64,000 nucleotides of DNA from Planctomycetota bacterium (lineage in GTDB: Bacteria > Planctomycetota > PLA2 > JAEUHO01): NCBI GenBank assembly GCA_029259775.1, contig JAJDEN010000015.1, positions 186,001-250,000 of the forward strand. Direction: 5' to 3'. The notes under the pieces are model-generated. The model ran no database searches. It worked only from the letters and a program-made list of their open reading frames with translations, and was not told where the DNA came from. Positions 61,479 to 64,000 of the stretch are shown in pieces. Position 1 is the first letter of the stretch. Each line of letters begins with the position of its first letter. The position numbers and the translations under genes are program-made.

Positions 61479-62335
61479 CAGACGATGTCCGCGAAGCGCC
61501 GGTCGGCGCGTGTGAAGACGATGTAGCCGAGGACGAGCAGCAGCAGCGCGACAGCCGCACTGATCAGCGTGCGCTCGACGTCGGGCGCCCGCGCGTGGAG
61601 CGCGGCATCCCGAAGGCCCGCGACCACCCCGGTCAGCGGGTTCAGCGCTGCGACCCGTCGCCAGCCCGCCGGGACGAGCGCGAGGGGATACACGATAGGC
61701 GTCGCGAAGAAGAACACCTGCAGCACGAGCGGTAGGGCGTGCTTCACGTCGCGGAACCGCACGTTGATCGCAGCGCCCAGCAGGGCACAAGCTGCGGTGA
61801 ACGCGACCAGGATCAGGAGCAAGGGGAGCGTCCACAGCAGGGCGGGCGTGAGCCCCACGCCAAAGACCGCGAGCAGGACCACCCAGAGCAGCAGCGCCGC
61901 GGCGAGGTCCAGCCCCACCGCGAGGACGGTGGCCAGCGGCAGCGCTTCGCGCGGGAACCAGATCTTGCGTACGAGGCCGGCGTTGTTGACCAGCGTGGGC
62001 ACGGCGCCGGAGACCGCCGTGTGGAAGAAGGTCCACGCGACGAGCCCCGTGAAGACGAACACCGGGTACGCGAAGCCGCCGACGTCGATGCGCAGGAACG
62101 TGTGGAAGACCAGCGTCGTCACGAGGGTCAGTGCCGCAGGTTGGAGCAGGGCCCACGCAAAGCCCAGCGCCGCCTGCCGATAGCGCACCTGCAGCTCGCG
62201 CAGGGTGAAGCTCCAGAGCAGACCGCGGTGCCGCCAGAGCGCACGCAGGCGATGGGCGTCGCGGCGGCCCCCCTCGACCACGTAGCCCGACGCGCTGTCG
62301 GGCGAGGCACGGTAGCCTGCTGCGCTCGCGCTCAT
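61478..62335 (-). CDS. polysaccharide-export ABC-2 permease (Wzm/TagG-like)
   Basis: 285 residues. RELQVRYRQAALGFAWALLQP is the N-terminal amphipathic signature of ABC-2 polysaccharide exporters; six hydrophobic helices follow, with KIWFPREALPLA and NPLTGVVAGLRDA in the loops as in Wzm/TagG. It is divergent from the WecA/TagO-like gene 68 nt away, and together they suggest an undecaprenyl-linked polymer that is made in the cytoplasm and exported by this system. Confidence 0.92.
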   Translation of the reverse strand: MSASAAGYRASPDSASGYVVEGGRRDAHRLRALWRHRGLLWSFTLRELQVRYRQAALGFAWALLQPAALTLVTTLVFHTFLRIDVGGFAYPVFVFTGLVAWTFFHTAVSGAVPTLVNNAGLVRKIWFPREALPLATVLAVGLDLAAALLLWVVLLAVFGVGLTPALLWTLPLLLILVAFTAACALLGAAINVRFRDVKHALPLVLQVFFFATPIVYPLALVPAGWRRVAALNPLTGVVAGLRDAALHARAPDVERTLISAAVALLLLVLGYIVFTRADRRFADIV

Positions 62336-62403
62336 CGCCGTGCTGTGCCTCCCGGCTCGTTTCCTAGGTGCCCGGGGGAAGAATACGGGCCCGGGGCGCT
62401 TCC

Positions 62404-63468
62404 ATGCTTCGGATCCGTGCCTCGGAAAGGGCCGCTCTCGACGTGAACCTGCTCCTCGACCTCGCTCCGGCCCTGCTGATCGCCTGGCTTGCGGTGCCTC
62501 CCCTGGCCCGGACGGCCGGGCGCCTGGGGCTGATCGACGTACCGAAGGATCGTTCGACCCACGCGACGCCGGTCCCGCGGATCGGCGGCATCGCCATCGC
62601 CTTGGGGCTGGTGGGGGCGATCGGGATCTTGGCCCTGCGAGGTCATGCGGCCTTGGACGCCGGCGGCACGTGGGTGCCCTACCTCGTTCCTGCGGTGCTG
62701 TACTTCGCGATCGGCTTGGCGGACGACCGGCGCGGGTTGGCCCCGGGCATGAAGTTCATCCTGCAGGGCTCGGCCGCTGCCTGCGCCGTGGCGCTCGGCT
62801 TGCGCTGGGACGGCTCGCCGGTGGGGCCGTTCGTCGCCATCGAGTTCGGCGGCCTCACCCCCGTGCTCACCTGGCTGTGGTTCGTCGCCGTCGTGGTGCT
62901 CGTGAACTTCGTCGACGGCATCGATCTCATCACGGCCTCTGTCGCGGTCATCGTCCTGGGTGCTGCCGCCGGCGGCGGCGCCGGCCCCGGCGACGGGATG
63001 CTCTACCTCCTCGCCGCGGCCGCGGTGGTCGGGTTCGGCTACTGGAACCTCAGGCCGGCGCGCGCGTTCCCCGGGGACGCGGCCACGCATCTGCTCGGTT
63101 TCCTGATCGCCACGGCAGCCATGAGGCTGCCCGGGGAGACGACGGCGCTGCCGTGGGCCGTCGCGTCCGCGCCGCTGCTGCCCGGCGTCATCGACGTGGC
63201 CTTGGGCCTCGCCGCCAAGCTGCGCCACGGTGTTCCCCTCTGGCGCGCGCACAGCCAGCACCTCTACCAGAGGCTGACCCGCGTCGGCTGGAGCCATGCC
63301 GGCGTCGCGCTGCGCTACGGCGTGCTCGCCGCGGCGGCGCTGCTCATGGTGACCGTGATCGGTCCGCGCTGGGGCCTGTGGGCCTGCTTGGGCCTCTCAG
63401 CGCCGATCCTCCTCTGGCATGTGGGGCTTGGCCTCTGGCGCACGCGCACGATTCCCTATCGCTTCTAG
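62404..63468 (+). CDS. GT4 undecaprenyl-phosphate sugar-1-phosphate transferase (WecA/TagO-like)
   Basis: 354 residues from the ATG at 62404 (a GTG at 62368 is in frame). Ten or so membrane helices. DVPKDRSTHATPVPRIGGIAI, ADDRRGLAPGMKFILQ (Asp-Asp Mg site), VNFVDGIDLITA and HSQHLYQRLTRVGWSH match WecA/TagO-type enzymes that put GlcNAc-1-P or a related sugar on undecaprenyl phosphate and start O-antigen or teichoic acid-like polymers. It may initiate the glycan exported by the divergent ABC system. Confidence 0.92.
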   Translation: MLRIRASERAALDVNLLLDLAPALLIAWLAVPPLARTAGRLGLIDVPKDRSTHATPVPRIGGIAIALGLVGAIGILALRGHAALDAGGTWVPYLVPAVLYFAIGLADDRRGLAPGMKFILQGSAAACAVALGLRWDGSPVGPFVAIEFGGLTPVLTWLWFVAVVVLVNFVDGIDLITASVAVIVLGAAAGGGAGPGDGMLYLLAAAAVVGFGYWNLRPARAFPGDAATHLLGFLIATAAMRLPGETTALPWAVASAPLLPGVIDVALGLAAKLRHGVPLWRAHSQHLYQRLTRVGWSHAGVALRYGVLAAAALLMVTVIGPRWGLWACLGLSAPILLWHVGLGLWRTRTIPYRF

Positions 63469-63477
63469 ACTGGGCTC

Positions 63478-64000
63478 ATGCGTACGCACCACTGGATCGG
63501 CATCCTGGTTCTCTTGGCCGCGGCGGCCTGGTTCGCCTTCGGGCAGGAGGAGCCCTCGCCGGGCGACGTCCGCGACGGAGTTCCGGAGCCGGAGGCCGCC
63601 CCGGCGCTGGAGGCGCGCGGCGCGGTCTTGCCGAAGAAGGCGCCCAAGAAGGCTCCCCCGGCCGCGGTCGACCCGAAGGAACTCGTGGCGCGGATGCTCA
63701 GCGAGGACGCGCGTGTTCAGGCGCAGGCCTTCGCCGAGGCCCAGCGTCTCGAAAAGCTGCCGTTCGACAAGGCACTGGTGCGACGGCTCGTCGGCTGGCT
63801 GCAGGAGGAGAACCGCGTGCTCACATGGCGCGCGATGTCCGGCCTGCGCAAGGTCGGTCCGCCTGCGGCGGCGCTGCTCGCTCCGCTGCTCGCGCACGAG
63901 GATGGACGTGTGCGGCAACGCACCCTGGGCGTCCACCGCATGTGGGTGCGCGACGGCGCAAGCCACGACGTGCTCCCGCCGCTGAGGCCGTTTCTCGATG
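63478..64000 (+). CDS. exported HEAT-repeat protein, N-terminal part
   Basis: The first 174 residues are visible; the gene leaves the window. Signal segment ILVLLAAAAWFAF, then an acidic/Pro-rich stretch (EEPSPGDVRDGVPEPEAAPA) and a Lys/Pro-rich linker (PKKAPKKAPPA). From ~95 on, HEAT-like helix pairs (LVRRLVGWLQEENRVLTWRAM, LAHEDGRVRQRTLGVHRMW). It begins 9 nt after the WecA/TagO-like gene. It fits the exported repeat proteins elsewhere in the window. Confidence 0.7.
   Translation, partial: MRTHHWIGILVLLAAAAWFAFGQEEPSPGDVRDGVPEPEAAPALEARGAVLPKKAPKKAPPAAVDPKELVARMLSEDARVQAQAFAEAQRLEKLPFDKALVRRLVGWLQEENRVLTWRAMSGLRKVGPPAAALLAPLLAHEDGRVRQRTLGVHRMWVRDGASHDVLPPLRPFLD

Overview
The window is a high-GC, densely packed bacterial chromosome segment. 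It holds about 50 protein genes, most of them in short same-strand operons with ATGA or GTGA overlaps. I see no rRNA, tRNA, CRISPR array, integrase or transposase gene. The gene content points to a Planctomycetota-like organism: an adjacent DUF1800/DUF1501 pair, many exported TPR and HEAT-repeat proteins, two secreted prenyltransferase/squalene-cyclase-like alpha-toroid proteins, a Minf_1886-type protein, and an octaheme cytochrome fused to HEAT/TPR repeats. This assignment is an inference from content; no phylogenetic marker was analysed by search.

Layout. 1-9.6 kb: a DUF4388 fragment, mtnA, purE-purC, aroA, two exported TPR/HEAT proteins and cmk. 9.7-17.4 kb: rpsA (following cmk, a common bacterial order), a lipoprotein-like protein, tyrS, lgt and an esterase-fold protein without its serine. 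17.7-21.5 kb (minus strand): a GyrI-like protein, a helical-repeat protein, an archaeal-looking glyA and a DUF11-like secreted protein with a clear terminator. 21.6-31.6 kb: a periplasmic-binding-protein/metzincin fusion, two toroid proteins around a TPMT-type methyltransferase, a 991-residue TPR-metallopeptidase and a DnaA-family protein overlapping it. 31.6-43.6 kb: tmk-holB, Minf_1886, pgeF and an S41 protease with calcium-loop-like insert, comM, moaC-asd, accB-accC-UDP-xylose synthase. 43.8-48.4 kb and 60.7-63.5 kb: surface glycan genes (2-epimerase, NAD epimerase, membrane glycosyltransferase, GT2, ABC-2 polysaccharide exporter, WecA/TagO-type initiator). 48.5-50.8 kb: a zinc peptidase next to an ATP-grasp ligase. 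50.9-60.6 kb: a secreted unknown, the multiheme cytochrome, an FAD oxidoreductase, tandem 450-residue paralogues, and DUF1501/DUF1800.

The most notable non-coding structure is repetitive. A ~180-bp element with terminal inverted repeats occurs twice, at 1475-1655 and 43636-43815, in opposite orientation with almost colinear internal blocks. A second family of TAGGGGC-headed palindromes sits at gene ends, and in three cases its own TAG is the stop codon of the neighbouring gene. The best candidates for undescribed biology are the peptidase/ATP-grasp pair, the tandem 450-residue LTxxQ proteins linked to DUF1501/DUF1800, the binding-protein/metzincin fusion and the S41 protease with EF-hand-like loops inserted near its active site. 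All functions are read from motifs by eye, without database searches.
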